Below, piece by piece: positions 17,822-27,190 of a DNA stretch of 64,000 nucleotides. Positions within the stretch are counted from its first letter, which is position 1. Each line of letters opens with the position of its first letter. Made by a program: the position numbers and the translations under genes. The stretch comes from Natrinema altunense (lineage in GTDB: Archaea > Halobacteriota > Halobacteria > Halobacteriales > Natrialbaceae): contig NZ_JNCS01000002.1 of assembly GCF_000731985.1 (NCBI RefSeq), positions 62,001 to 126,000 of the forward strand, in the 5' to 3' direction. The notes beneath the pieces were generated by a model. It ran no database searches. It was not told the DNA's origin and saw only the letters and a list, made by a program, of their open reading frames with translations.

Positions 17822-18033
17822 TATTTTTATCGTCTCTCGCTCAAGCCGAATACGAGCACTCAGTCGGCAGCCAGCGGTTCGTATCGAGTCGAAACGCTCG
17901 CCTCGACGCGGATTCGCCCGGTGACGGCATGAGTATCAACTCCAGAGACGCGTATGAGATACCATACTGACACTCCCGTTCTTATCGGCCGCCGGTATCG
18001 TTGTCGACCACATTCGACGCCGACGTGGTACCG

Positions 18034-19497
18034 ATGAGTTGGAAAGACGCAGCCGAACCGATCCTCGTTCGCATGCCGACCGTCCGCCGACCCGAGGGAC
18101 ACGTCCCGTTCCGTCGGAAACTCGCCTGGACGGCCGGCACGCTCGTCCTGTATTTCTTCCTGTCCAACGTCTACCTCTTCGGTGCTGATCAAGGAAGCGA
18201 TATTTTCGGCCAGTTCCGATCGATTTTGGCGGGTGGACAGGGGACGATCCTCCAGCTCGGGATCGGCCCGATAGTGACCGCGAGTATCGTCTTACAGCTG
18301 TTGGGCGGCGCGAACCTATTGGGGCTCGATACCGACGATCCGCGCGATCAGGTGCTCTATCAAGGGCTACAGAAGCTCCTCGTGGTCGTTATGATCTGCC
18401 TGACTGGCCTCCCGATGGTGTTCGCGGGCGGGTTCTTACCGGTCGACCCGAGCATCGCTCACGCGCTGAGCGTCCCACGGAGCGTCGTCAAGTGGCTCAT
18501 ATTCGCCCAGATATTCGTCGGCGGCGTCCTGATCCTGCTCATGGACGAAGTCATCAGCAAGTGGGGCGTCGGGAGCGGTGTCGGACTCTTTATCGTCGCC
18601 GGCGTGAGTCAGAAACTCATCGGCGGGTTGCTCTCGATCCCCGGACTCACCGGTCAGAAACCCGGCGTCTTGACCGCCTGGGTCGAAATCCTGCTCGGTG
18701 ACATTCAAGTCGGCTCCCCGCTTACCGAAGCGGGTCTCCAGTCGCTGCTGTTCGGCGTCGGCAATATCGTTCCGCTCCTGACGACGCTGCTGATCTTCGC
18801 GATCGTCGTCTACGCCGAGAGCGTTCGCGTCGAGATTCCGCTCTCGCATGCTCGAGTCAAGGGTGCTCGCGGACGGTTCCCGGTCAAACTCATCTATGCG
18901 AGCGTCCTCCCGCTGATTTTCGTCCGCGCGCTGCAGGGGAACATCCAGTTTCTCGGACGCATTCTGTACCGACAGTTCGGTGACACCCTCCCTACGTGGC
19001 TCGGTGTGTACGCGAACGGGAGCCCCGTCGGCGGGCTGTTTTACTATTTGAACCCGATCCACACCCCCCGGCAGTGGATGTGGTGGACCGGCAGCGTGAC
19101 ACAACATCCCTGGCAGGTCGTCCTCCGTGTGGCGATCGACCTCGTGTTCATGCTCGGCGGCGGGATCGTGTTTTCGGTCTTCTGGGTCGAAACCGCCGAT
19201 ATGGGGCCCGAATCGACGGCTCGCCAGATCGACAACTCCGGAATGCAGATTCCCGGCTTCCGGCAGAACGTCGGCGTCATCGAGCGAGTCATGGAGCGGT
19301 ACATTCCGCAGGTCGCCGTCCTCGGCGGCCTGCTCGTCGGTATCCTGGCCGTGCTCGCGAATATGCTCGGCACCATCGGCGGGATTTCGGGGACGTCACT
19401 GCTGCTCACGGTCAGTATCACGTACAAACTCTACGAGGAAATCGCCGAGGAGCAACTCATGGAGATGCATCCGATGATGCGCCAACTCTTCGGTTGA
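18034..19497 (+). CDS. secY: SecY-family protein-conducting channel, probable additional copy
   Basis: A 487-residue channel subunit with ten hydrophobic segments. The N-terminus W-K-D-A-A-E-P-I-L-V-R-M-P-T-V-R-R-P-E-G is archaeal SecY. The plug region (G-S-D-I-F-G-Q-F-R), the G-T-I-L-Q-L-G-I-G-P-I-V-T-A-S lateral-gate helix, V-Y-A-E-S-V-R-V-E-I-P-L and the final E-M-H-P-M-M-R-Q-L-F-G are all present. Start ATG 18034 matches the family N-terminus; a TTG further upstream in frame is less likely. It is not in the ribosomal-protein operon where haloarchaeal secY usually lies, so a second gene elsewhere is expected. All key regions look intact, not pseudogenised. Confidence 0.93.
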   Translation: MSWKDAAEPILVRMPTVRRPEGHVPFRRKLAWTAGTLVLYFFLSNVYLFGADQGSDIFGQFRSILAGGQGTILQLGIGPIVTASIVLQLLGGANLLGLDTDDPRDQVLYQGLQKLLVVVMICLTGLPMVFAGGFLPVDPSIAHALSVPRSVVKWLIFAQIFVGGVLILLMDEVISKWGVGSGVGLFIVAGVSQKLIGGLLSIPGLTGQKPGVLTAWVEILLGDIQVGSPLTEAGLQSLLFGVGNIVPLLTTLLIFAIVVYAESVRVEIPLSHARVKGARGRFPVKLIYASVLPLIFVRALQGNIQFLGRILYRQFGDTLPTWLGVYANGSPVGGLFYYLNPIHTPRQWMWWTGSVTQHPWQVVLRVAIDLVFMLGGGIVFSVFWVETADMGPESTARQIDNSGMQIPGFRQNVGVIERVMERYIPQVAVLGGLLVGILAVLANMLGTIGGISGTSLLLTVSITYKLYEEIAEEQLMEMHPMMRQLFG

Positions 19498-20409
19498 CCC
19501 GTCGAGCGCTCGAGTCGGTTCGCAGTCCACACCGTGTTCGTCCGGAGGTCGTCCCGTTCGGTGAACCGAGGCGGCTCGACACTCACATCTCGGTCGAGAC
19601 TGCGATCCCGACCGGCTCGAAAAACTAATTGAAGGTTTCTCTCCGCAGCTCGGAAAAGTAGACTGAGAAAGACTAGTTTTTGTAAATACCATTTCAACCA
19701 TATATCATCAACCGATCAGCTATACATGTCGTTCGTCCCCCGGAATCGGAGCCACGCGTTGACTGGCGTCGGTCGGTGATTTATCGCACCGAGCCGCTGG
19801 ACAGCACGGCCTCGGAGACACGATCCGTCCCGTGGTAGTCCGTGCAGAACGGCTAGTCACGGCTGTTCGGATCGGATTTCGGGGAGTCACTTGTCAACTC
19901 ATGCGACGACGGCGCGGAGACACCCCCGACCACCGTCGAACCGGACCACGATCCGGTCGATCGCGACGTGAACCGATTTCCGGTTCGCATCGGGCCGTAA
20001 CGCCGCTTCACGAATCCGGAGACGGATCGTCCGATGATCTATTTATCGCCAAATATGTCCCTGAGAGTAGTAGTGTGTGTAAGCGAGTAGTCGACTCGCT
20101 AAGTTCGGAAAGAGATCTCGACAACAGCTATAGCGTTTCTTTTTCACACGTCATTGTCCACCTGATCGCACGACGGCGTCGCGATCAGTGTGTAAATCGT
20201 TTCAGTTGCTACGATAGCGAACTCGGACACGCGGTCTCGAGGGAAACACGGCGAACCGCTCACACCCCACCCGGTCGATCGGCCGCGAAACTAACGGCAC
20301 GGTTCCGCTTCCCATCGCCCCCTCTCGTGTTGCTCTCCGCGGCGAGCCACGTCGCGCGTCTCGCGGCGTTCGATTCGGACGGGAGCCACACGTCCGAACT
20401 GGTCGCCGC
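19498..20409. other. Long gene-free stretch with AT-rich patches
   Basis: Over 900 bases without a credible gene. AT-rich tracts at about 19620-19725 and 20040-20160 stand out. An inverted repeat AGCGAGT-AGTCG-ACTCGCT lies at 20082-20100. A basic, cysteine-poor open frame from 19832 runs antisense into thi4 and is not protein-like. The stretch marks the right edge of the accessory-looking block. Confidence 0.5.
20082..20100. repeat. Perfect inverted repeat in an intergenic region
   Basis: Seven-base arms AGCGAGT and ACTCGCT with a five-base loop, no T-run following. It could be an operator or a remnant of a larger element. Confidence 0.5.
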
Positions 20410-21339
20410 TCAGTCGTCGGCGGGGGCCGCACGCGAAGTCAGTTCGACCGGGTCGGCATCGACCTCGAGTTCGTCCAGTGCCTCCTGGGCGGCCCGTTTC
20501 CCGGAGACGAGCATCGCACCGAAGGTCGGTCCCATGCGCGGCAGGCCGTAGGTCGTCGCGGTGGCCATCCCGGTGGCGATGAGGCCGTCGTGGACAAGGC
20601 CGGTGTGTTCGACGACGGCGTCCTCGGACTTGCCGACCCACATCGAGTCGTGGCCGGGCGAGTCGTGGCCGGGTGCGCCGTAGGTGTCGTCGTCAGTGCT
20701 GTCCATGCCCGTCGCCGATTCCTCGGCGTCGCCGATACCGGGCGCATCGAGGACGCCGCGTTCGTCGAGTTTCTTGACCGCCATCGCGTCGTGGCCGGTC
20801 GCGTCGATGACCAGATCGGCCTCGACCGCGATCGGGTCGACACAGGTAATCTCGCGCGGCAGGGCGTGGACCGGCGTCCAGTTCATGACGATGCCACCGA
20901 CGCGGTGATCTTCTCGGATGACGATATCGGTGAACTCGGTCATATTCTGCATCTTCGCACCGGCGTCGCAGGCGGCTTTGATCAGCCCGGAACAGGCCTC
21001 GGGACCGTTCGCGACGTACAGGCCCTCGCTGTCCTGGGACTGCTTGAAGTCCACGTCGAGATCCTCGAGGATCTGCTGTGCGGGGTCACGCACCGTGACC
21101 TTGTTCATCAGGAAGCCGCCGAGCCAGAAGCCGCCCCCGAGGTAGTTGTTCTTCTCGACGACCATTACCTGGACGCCACGCTCGGAGAGTTCCTTCGCCG
21201 CGGTCAGCCCCGAGGGGCCGCCGCCGACGATGATGACGTCGGAGTCCGAAAAGTCCATGAACTCCTCGGTCCACTCCTGTCCGATCGCGCGGGTGACGTC
21301 GGCTTCGCCGACCTGACTGAACTGCTCGAATTCGCTCAT
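20410..21339 (-). CDS. thi4: Thiamine thiazole synthase Thi4, cysteine type
   Basis: A 309-residue enzyme that makes the adenylated thiazole precursor of thiamine from NAD and glycine. The dinucleotide motif [11 protein letters not shown] is at about residues 35-45, followed by [11 protein letters not shown] and the G-H-D motif. Cys166 in I-T-C-V-D-P lies where yeast Thi4 has its sulfur-donating Cys and where many methanogens have His. The protein is therefore predicted to be the single-turnover, self-sacrificing type. The C-terminal R-M-G-P-T-F-G-A-M is canonical. A likely regulator (HTH-ThiN) is at 9253-10152. The upstream gap to topA has only a weak TATA-like stretch near 21367-21373. Confidence 0.95.
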   Translation of the reverse strand: MSEFEQFSQVGEADVTRAIGQEWTEEFMDFSDSDVIIVGGGPSGLTAAKELSERGVQVMVVEKNNYLGGGFWLGGFLMNKVTVRDPAQQILEDLDVDFKQSQDSEGLYVANGPEACSGLIKAACDAGAKMQNMTEFTDIVIREDHRVGGIVMNWTPVHALPREITCVDPIAVEADLVIDATGHDAMAVKKLDERGVLDAPGIGDAEESATGMDSTDDDTYGAPGHDSPGHDSMWVGKSEDAVVEHTGLVHDGLIATGMATATTYGLPRMGPTFGAMLVSGKRAAQEALDELEVDADPVELTSRAAPADD

Positions 21340-21721
21340 ACAACTAGGTGGTATGACTTGGTAGTGAAAAGCCTATCGCAGCCGCGAGCGGAACTCCTGC
21401 AACTTTCGTGAAAGACTCACGCAAGCGCACATTCGGGGATGATCTCGGCCTCGCAGTCCCGTTCCGTCGGACTTCGGGTGCTTCTCTCTCTCGAGTCCCG
21501 TTCGCGCGTGTCGACTCGGTCTCGGCTCGCCGGTTCGGGGTGGTGGATCCGCAGGGTCCTCGCGCACACGCTCACGCGAGCCCACGACCGCACGCACACC
21601 CGCGCTGTCGGTCGGTTTTGGCGAAAGCGTTATCAGAGACTCAAGCGTACCGACCGACGATGACCGACACTCGTCCGCGACGACGGCAGCCGGACGCTCG
21701 CGAAGCAGGAGGTGACCCTCG
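21340..21721. other. Divergent intergenic region between thi4 and topA
   Basis: No gene seen. It should carry the thi4 promoter (AT-richer CTTTTCACTACC on the minus strand, about 28 bases before the start) and the topA leader, which ends in a strong Shine-Dalgarno sequence. Confidence 0.5.
21708..21715 (+). promoter_or_regulatory. Shine-Dalgarno sequence deciding the topA GTG start
   Basis: GGAGGTGA lies six bases before the GTG at 21722. The first codons then give M-E-L-I-I-T-E-K-D-N, the conserved TopA start, so the GTG is the real initiator. Confidence 0.8.
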
Positions 21722-24700
21722 GTGGAGCTAATAATCACGGAAAAGGACAACGCGGCTCGCCGGATCGCCGACATCCTGAGCGGCGGGACCTACGACTCGA
21801 GCCGCGAGAACGGCGTCAACGTCTACGAGTGGGGCGGCAAGCGCTGTGTTGGGCTGTCGGGCCACGTCGTCGGGGTCGATTTCCCGTCGGAGTACTCCGA
21901 CTGGCGGGATGTCGAACCGGTCGAGTTGATCGACGCCGACGTCGAGAAGACGGCGACGAAGGAGAACATCGTTGCGACGCTGCGACTCCTCGCCCGTCGG
22001 GCACAGCGCGTGACGATCGCGACGGACTACGACCGTGAGGGGGAACTAATCGGCAAGGAGGCCTACGATATCGTCCGGAACGTCGATGAAGACGTGCCGA
22101 TCCGCCGGGTTCGGTTCTCCTCGATCACGGAAAACGAGGTCCAGAACGCGTTCGACGAACCCGACGAACTCGACTTCGATCTCGCGGCCGCCGGCGAGGC
22201 CCGCCAGATCATCGACCTCATCTGGGGAGCCGCGCTCACCCGCTATCTCTCCCTGTCCGCGGGCCAACTCGGCGACGACTTCATCTCCGTCGGTCGGGTA
22301 CAGTCGCCGACCCTCAAACTGATCGTCGACCGCGAGCGCGAGATCCAGGCCTTCGAACCCGAAGAGTACTGGGAGCTGTTTGCGGACCTTCGAAAGGACG
22401 AGACGAGCTTCGAGGCTCAGTACTTCTACCGCGACGAGGACGACAACGAGGCCGAACGCGTCTGGGAAGAATCCGTCGCCGACGAGGTCTACGAGACGCT
22501 CGCCGACGACGACGTTGCGACCGTCGTCGACGTCACCCGGCGGACCCGCACCGACACGCCGCCGGAGCCGTTCAACACGACCCAGTTCATCCGCGCGGCG
22601 AGCGCCATCGGCTACTCGGCCAAACGGGCGATGTCGATCGCCGAGGACCTCTACACCGCCGGCTACATCACCTATCCACGGACCGATAACACCGTCTACC
22701 CCGACGACCTCGATCCCGAAGACCTCTTAGACGAGTTCGTCAACCATCCGTCGCTCGGCGAAAGCGCCGAGTCGCTGCTCGAGGCCGACGAAATCACGCC
22801 GACGGAGGGTGACGAGGAGACGACCGACCACCCGCCGATTCACCCGACCGGCGAGATCCCGAGCCGCGGAGATATCTCGGACGACGAGTGGGAGGTCTAC
22901 GAACTCGTCGTCCGTCGGTTCTACGCGACCGTCGCCGACGCCGCGGTCTGGGAACACCTCAAGGTCGTTGCCGAGGCCGACGACCACCGGCTCAAGGCGA
23001 ACGGCAAACGCCTCGTCGAACCCGGCTACCACGACGTCTACCCGTACTTCAGTACGACGGAGAACTACGTCCCCGACGTCGACGAGGGCGAGGAGCTGGC
23101 GCTCTCCGACGTCGAGCTCGAGGACAAACAGACCCAGCCCCCCCGTCGCTACGGCCAGTCGCGGCTCATCGAGACGATGGAGGAGATGGGGATCGGAACG
23201 AAATGCCTGACAGCGGATACCAACATACTTCACCGAGATAGTGACGACGATGTCGTTCGGGTCCCAGTGTCCGACGTGTTCGATGACGGCGCAGTCGTGA
23301 TGGCGGACGGCGATACCGAGATTGCGATCAATGAGCAGGGCCCGACGTCGCTCTCGGTCGACGAAGCAACCGAGCGCGTGACCGAACGGAACCAAACGTT
23401 AGTGAGCCAGCGTCCGCTCAAAGACGACGAGGGCGTTCTTCGGATCACGACCGAGACCGGATCGCTCTCGGTGACGTCCGACCACCCAATGTATCTGCGT
23501 ACGGACGACGGGTTTGAGATCGTCCCCGCTGCCGACGTCGTTGCGAGTGACCGACTGCTGTCGACACGACCCACAAACACCGTCGACTATGACGGGAACG
23601 ACGTCGTTGCGACCTGGTCCGAGTTCGCTACATCGTGTGACAAATCGTCGAAACTGTACGGTGTCGACTGCGGTGACCGGCTCGCTGACTACCGGTCGGC
23701 CCGAAACGAGACCCAGTACGATCTCGCCGACCGAATCGACGCGGATCGGCCGGCGATCAGCGACTACGAGAACGGTAAACGCGACGTTCCGGTCCGGATC
23801 CTCGGCGAACTCGAGATCCGGCCGGCGGAACTCCACGGCCTGAACTACGATCGGACCGTCGAGAATCCGTTCCCGCTACGCTGGAGTCCGACGCTCGCTC
23901 GCGTCGTTGGCGGTCTACTGGGTGACGGATCGATACACGTCGACGAGGACGAAAACGTCGTCGACGTACGGTATCACAACACTGACCGCCATCTCATCGA
24001 TCGGTTTGCGAACGACGTCCAGACGTTGTTCGGGATCGAACCGACGATCGTCGAGCAGGACGGACGGAAAGACCATCACAAGACACGGTATCAGGTACAT
24101 CTCCCGTCAGCCGCGGGCCGAATGCTGCGGTTCGTCCTCGAGTCAATGAGCGAAGACGGACGGCCGGTCGTTCCAGAACCGCTCGAGCCGACGTTCATCG
24201 GCGCGCTGTTCGACGACGAGGGCCACATCTCTCGCGACCAGAAATGTTTCATTTCGAATACCGATCACGAACTGCTCGAGGCGGTAGGGGAGATGCTTCG
24301 CCGCCACGGGATCGACTCGAAGCTGGCCCCGAGCCAGCACAAGCTCTACGTCCGTGGCCGCGAGGACCTCGAACGGTTCCTCGACGTCGTTCCGATCGCC
24401 GCCGACGAGAAGTTCTACCGCGGTCTCGATGCACTGCAGGAGTACGACGTGACTCGACACAAGGCTCGAATACTCGAGAGTACGTCGACCGAGCCGAAAA
24501 CGTCCGACGAACTTGCAGCACAACTGGGGATCTCTCGAGGGCGCGTGAACGCACACGTCCGATCGCTACGCGACGACGGCTACCTGGAAAAACGCGTCGA
24601 AGGAAGTAATCGATCGACCGACGGGCTGCGGACGATTCGATACGCCGCCACCGAATTCGACGACACGATCTACGCGGCTGTGCTTGGCCATCCATCCGCC

Positions 24701-25858
24701 ACCGAGGTGATCGACGTCGAGGAACGCGAGTACGACGGCTACGTGTACGATCTCACGATAGACGAGGACGCACCGAACTTCGCCGTACAAAGCGGAACGG
24801 TCGTTCACAACTCCACCCGGCACAACACCCTCGAGAAGCTGTACGATCGGGGGTACATCGAGAGCGATCCGCCGCGACCGACGAAGCTCGCGATGGCCGT
24901 CGTCGACGCGGCCGAGAACTACGCCGACCGGATCGTCAGCGAGGAGATGACCGCCCAACTCGAGGCCGACATGGACGCCATCGCCAGCGGCGAGGCCACG
25001 CTCGACGACGTCACCGACGAATCCCGCGAGATGCTCGAGGAGATCTTCGCGAACCTCGCGGACTCCCGCGAGGAGATCGGCGACCACCTCCGGGAATCGC
25101 TCAAAGACGACAAGCGGTTGGGACCGTGTCCCGACTGTGGCGAGGACCTGCTCGTGCGTCGGAGCCGCCACGGCTCCTATTTCATCGGCTGTGACGGCTA
25201 CCCCGACTGCGAGAACACGCTGCCGCTCCCGTCGACCGGCAAGCCGCTCATCCTCGACGAGGAGTGTGCGGAGCACGGCCTACACGAGGTCAAGATGCTC
25301 GCGGGCCGGCAGACGTTCGTCCACGGCTGCCCGCTCTGTAAGGCCGAAGACGCCGGCGAGGGGCCGGTGCTGGGCGACTGTCCGGACTGTGGGGAGGACA
25401 GCGCGACGACGGAGTCGTCGCGAGACGACGGCGGTGAAACCGCCGGAGAAGGCGGCGAGTTGGCGGTCAAAACCCTCGAGAGCGGCTCCCGCCTCGTGGG
25501 CTGTACGCGCTACCCCGACTGCGAGTACTCGCTGCCCCTGCCCCGCCGCGGCGAGATCGAGGTCACCGACGAGCGCTGCGAGGAACACGACCTGCCCGAA
25601 CTCGTCGTCCACAGCGGCGACGAGCCCTGGGAACTCGGCTGTCCGATCTGTAACTACCAGGAGTTTCAGGCCCGCGAGAGCGAGTCGGGATCCGATCTCG
25701 AGGCCCTCGATGGCGTCGGCGCGAAGACCGTCGAGAAACTCGCCGACGCGGGGATCGAGGACCTCGAAGACCTGACCGACGCCGACCCTGAGGCCGTCGC
25801 TGAGGACGTCGACGGAGTCAGCGCCGATCGCATCCGGAGTTGGCAGGCAAAAGCGTAG
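21722..25858 (+). CDS. topA: DNA topoisomerase I (type IA) interrupted by an intein
   Basis: The precursor has 1378 residues; removal of the 536-residue intein leaves 842. TopA relaxes negative supercoils by single-strand passage. The Toprim domain starts at residue 1 (L-I-I-T-E-K-D-N-A-A) with D-Y-D-R-E-G-E at about 101-107. The catalytic tyrosine is Y318 in I-T-Y-P-R-T-D-N. The intein sits inside the conserved G-I-G-T-K/S-T-R motif. After it come C4 zinc fingers (C-P-D-C-G...C-D-G-Y-P-D-C, C-P-L-C, C-P-D-C, C-T-R-Y-P-D-C, C-P-I-C) and a helix-hairpin-helix tail (G-V-G-A-K-T-V-E-K-L-A). All catalytic motifs are intact, so function depends on splicing. Start GTG 21722. Confidence 0.96.
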   Translation: MELIITEKDNAARRIADILSGGTYDSSRENGVNVYEWGGKRCVGLSGHVVGVDFPSEYSDWRDVEPVELIDADVEKTATKENIVATLRLLARRAQRVTIATDYDREGELIGKEAYDIVRNVDEDVPIRRVRFSSITENEVQNAFDEPDELDFDLAAAGEARQIIDLIWGAALTRYLSLSAGQLGDDFISVGRVQSPTLKLIVDREREIQAFEPEEYWELFADLRKDETSFEAQYFYRDEDDNEAERVWEESVADEVYETLADDDVATVVDVTRRTRTDTPPEPFNTTQFIRAASAIGYSAKRAMSIAEDLYTAGYITYPRTDNTVYPDDLDPEDLLDEFVNHPSLGESAESLLEADEITPTEGDEETTDHPPIHPTGEIPSRGDISDDEWEVYELVVRRFYATVADAAVWEHLKVVAEADDHRLKANGKRLVEPGYHDVYPYFSTTENYVPDVDEGEELALSDVELEDKQTQPPRRYGQSRLIETMEEMGIGTKCLTADTNILHRDSDDDVVRVPVSDVFDDGAVVMADGDTEIAINEQGPTSLSVDEATERVTERNQTLVSQRPLKDDEGVLRITTETGSLSVTSDHPMYLRTDDGFEIVPAADVVASDRLLSTRPTNTVDYDGNDVVATWSEFATSCDKSSKLYGVDCGDRLADYRSARNETQYDLADRIDADRPAISDYENGKRDVPVRILGELEIRPAELHGLNYDRTVENPFPLRWSPTLARVVGGLLGDGSIHVDEDENVVDVRYHNTDRHLIDRFANDVQTLFGIEPTIVEQDGRKDHHKTRYQVHLPSAAGRMLRFVLESMSEDGRPVVPEPLEPTFIGALFDDEGHISRDQKCFISNTDHELLEAVGEMLRRHGIDSKLAPSQHKLYVRGREDLERFLDVVPIAADEKFYRGLDALQEYDVTRHKARILESTSTEPKTSDELAAQLGISRGRVNAHVRSLRDDGYLEKRVEGSNRSTDGLRTIRYAATEFDDTIYAAVLGHPSATEVIDVEEREYDGYVYDLTIDEDAPNFAVQSGTVVHNSTRHNTLEKLYDRGYIESDPPRPTKLAMAVVDAAENYADRIVSEEMTAQLEADMDAIASGEATLDDVTDESREMLEEIFANLADSREEIGDHLRESLKDDKRLGPCPDCGEDLLVRRSRHGSYFIGCDGYPDCENTLPLPSTGKPLILDEECAEHGLHEVKMLAGRQTFVHGCPLCKAEDAGEGPVLGDCPDCGEDSATTESSRDDGGETAGEGGELAVKTLESGSRLVGCTRYPDCEYSLPLPRRGEIEVTDERCEEHDLPELVVHSGDEPWELGCPICNYQEFQARESESGSDLEALDGVGAKTVEKLADAGIEDLEDLTDADPEAVAEDVDGVSADRIRSWQAKA
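23204..24811 (+). mobile_element. TopA intein with LAGLIDADG homing endonuclease and two HTH segments
   Basis: Residues 495-1030 of the precursor. It begins with Cys (C-L-T-A-D-T-N-I-L) and ends V-V-H-N followed by Ser, so all splicing residues are present. Block B is T-S-D-H-P-M-Y. Two LAGLIDADG-type helices, V-V-G-G-L-L-G-D-G near 728 and F-I-G-A-L-F-D-D-E-G near 825, mark a dimeric-in-one-chain endonuclease. An XRE-like HTH (about 649-690, Q-Y-D-L-A-D-R-I...A-I-S-D-Y-E-N-G-K) precedes it, and a winged-HTH-like segment (about 931-957, L-A-A-Q-L-G-I-S-R-G-R-V-N-A-H-V) follows. Both acidic residues of the endonuclease motifs are kept, so the element may still be mobile. Codon use is similar to the host gene. 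Confidence 0.93.
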
Positions 25859-25920
25859 TATCCCCGGTCGCATTCCCGTAGCGCTCGTCGTTCGGGCCTG
25901 AGTCGCGCCGAAACGACCGA

Positions 25921-26541
25921 TCAGGCCGTCGTCGGGCCGTTCGACTCGGTTCCGGCAGTGCCGCTGTTCTCGTCGAACGACTCGAAGGCTGCCTCAACCG
26001 CCTGCACGATGGCGTCGCTCGATTCGACGCCGAGCTTCTCCCAGCGCTTCTCACCCGTTTCGTCGATGACGGCCGTCACCGGATAGCCGATGATACCGTA
26101 GTGTGCCGCCAGCGACGATTCCGGATCGCGCGCGACGGCCCAGTTGCCGTCGTGGGTTCGCCACCACGTCCGGAGTTCGTCGTCCGGTAGCGAGTCCGAC
26201 GACTGGTAGGTGACCGAAACCACCGTGAGATCCTCGCCGTAGTCGTCGACGAGTCGCGACCGGGCCTCGGCGAGGCGCGGCATCTGTGCCTGGCAGTGGC
26301 CACAACCCGTGACGAAGAACTCGGCGACCGTGATCCCGGCGTTGGGGACCACTATCGTCCCGGCCTCGCTCCCTCGAGCGTCGAGCGTCGCTATTTCGAG
26401 CGGCCATTCCGATTCCTCGTCGGATGCCTGCTCGGCGGCGGGTTCGTCCTCGAGCGACGGCACCCCGCCGAGGACGACACCGGCTCCACCGGTGAGAACG
26501 CCGACGCTACCGATGCCGGTGAGTAGTTCGCGCCGTCTCAT
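25921..26541 (-). CDS. TlpA-like thioredoxin-fold protein, Tat-type N-terminus
   Basis: A 206-residue protein starting M-R-R-R-E-L-L-T-G-I-G with a hydrophobic stretch to about residue 27, a Tat signal or signal anchor. The thioredoxin fold has the redox motif T-G-C-G-H-C-Q at about residues 81-87 and the cis-Pro loop in I-I-G-Y-P-V-T-A-V. It should act outside the membrane as a disulfide reductase, for example in cytochrome c or extracellular protein maturation; the partner is unknown. The ATG at 26541 follows a GGAGGTG ribosome site, which rules out the upstream start at 26568. The C-terminal tail is low-complexity. Confidence 0.85.
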   Translation of the reverse strand: MRRRELLTGIGSVGVLTGGAGVVLGGVPSLEDEPAAEQASDEESEWPLEIATLDARGSEAGTIVVPNAGITVAEFFVTGCGHCQAQMPRLAEARSRLVDDYGEDLTVVSVTYQSSDSLPDDELRTWWRTHDGNWAVARDPESSLAAHYGIIGYPVTAVIDETGEKRWEKLGVESSDAIVQAVEAAFESFDENSGTAGTESNGPTTA

Positions 26542-26910
26542 TTTGGCACACCTCCATGGATCGGACACGGGGACTCCATTCGGGCGTTTCGGATCGGGGC
26601 CGATACCTCATTACGTGTCAGCCCACGATCCGGAACGAAAAGAGATCACTGGTCCGTGCGTCGAACAACCGGTACCAGCCTCTCGAGCGACGGGATGCGG
26701 TCGGGTCCGACGCGCTCGGCGGCTGTCGATGCGGACCCCTGACCGGAACCGAACAGGCCGAGAATTATTTCCTAAACTAGCATCCAGTAAACATAAGTTT
26801 CAGCAACAGAATGGTACCGTCATATTGACAGTTCGATCGATTCGACGGCCGTGTTCGAGCACCCACGTCCACGAACGCCCGCGCCGTCCCATCGGCTCGG
26901 GGTGGCATCG
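26542..26910. other. Gene-free stretch
   Basis: Apart from the ribosome site at its left edge nothing is recognised. AT-richer bases at about 26763-26830 may carry the promoter of the small zinc protein downstream. Confidence 0.4.
26547..26555 (-). promoter_or_regulatory. Shine-Dalgarno sequence of the TlpA-like gene
   Basis: On the minus strand GGAGGTGTG ends five bases before the ATG at 26541. It fixes the start of the TlpA-like gene and shows it has a leader, unlike many genes of the window. Confidence 0.65.
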
Positions 26911-27087
26911 ATGATCGACTCGGCCGACGACGACGGGTCGTCGCTTCCCGACTGCCCCCGTTGTGGGACCCCGGTCTCACAGGTGACGATGCGCGGTCCG
27001 TTCGAACGGATCGCGACGCCCTGTGGGTGTTCGATCGCGCCCGGCGCGCTCGAGGGGACGACGAGACCGACGACGGAGTCGGAGTGA
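26911..27087 (+). CDS. Small cysteine-rich protein, 58 residues
   Basis: It has C-P-R-C near residue 15 and C-G-C near residue 38, a possible small zinc ribbon, with a DDD-rich start typical of haloarchaeal microproteins. Start ATG 26911; earlier in-frame codons would add basic residues. Not recognised as a named family. It lies about 100 bases before the LysE-type gene on the same strand, without evidence of a shared transcript. Confidence 0.6.
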   Translation: MIDSADDDGSSLPDCPRCGTPVSQVTMRGPFERIATPCGCSIAPGALEGTTRPTTESE

Positions 27088-27190
27088 TCCGAACGAGCCG
27101 TCGAACCGGCGGCGGTCAGCGCCGCTAAACGCCGGTTCGGTCCGATCACTGGCCTTTTCACGGCGGCGGACCCAGTCGAGACCGAGACTC

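Noticed and set aside
19832-20551. A 239-codon frame entering thi4 antisense
   Set aside because: Basic, arginine-rich product without motifs; unlike the acidic haloarchaeal proteins.
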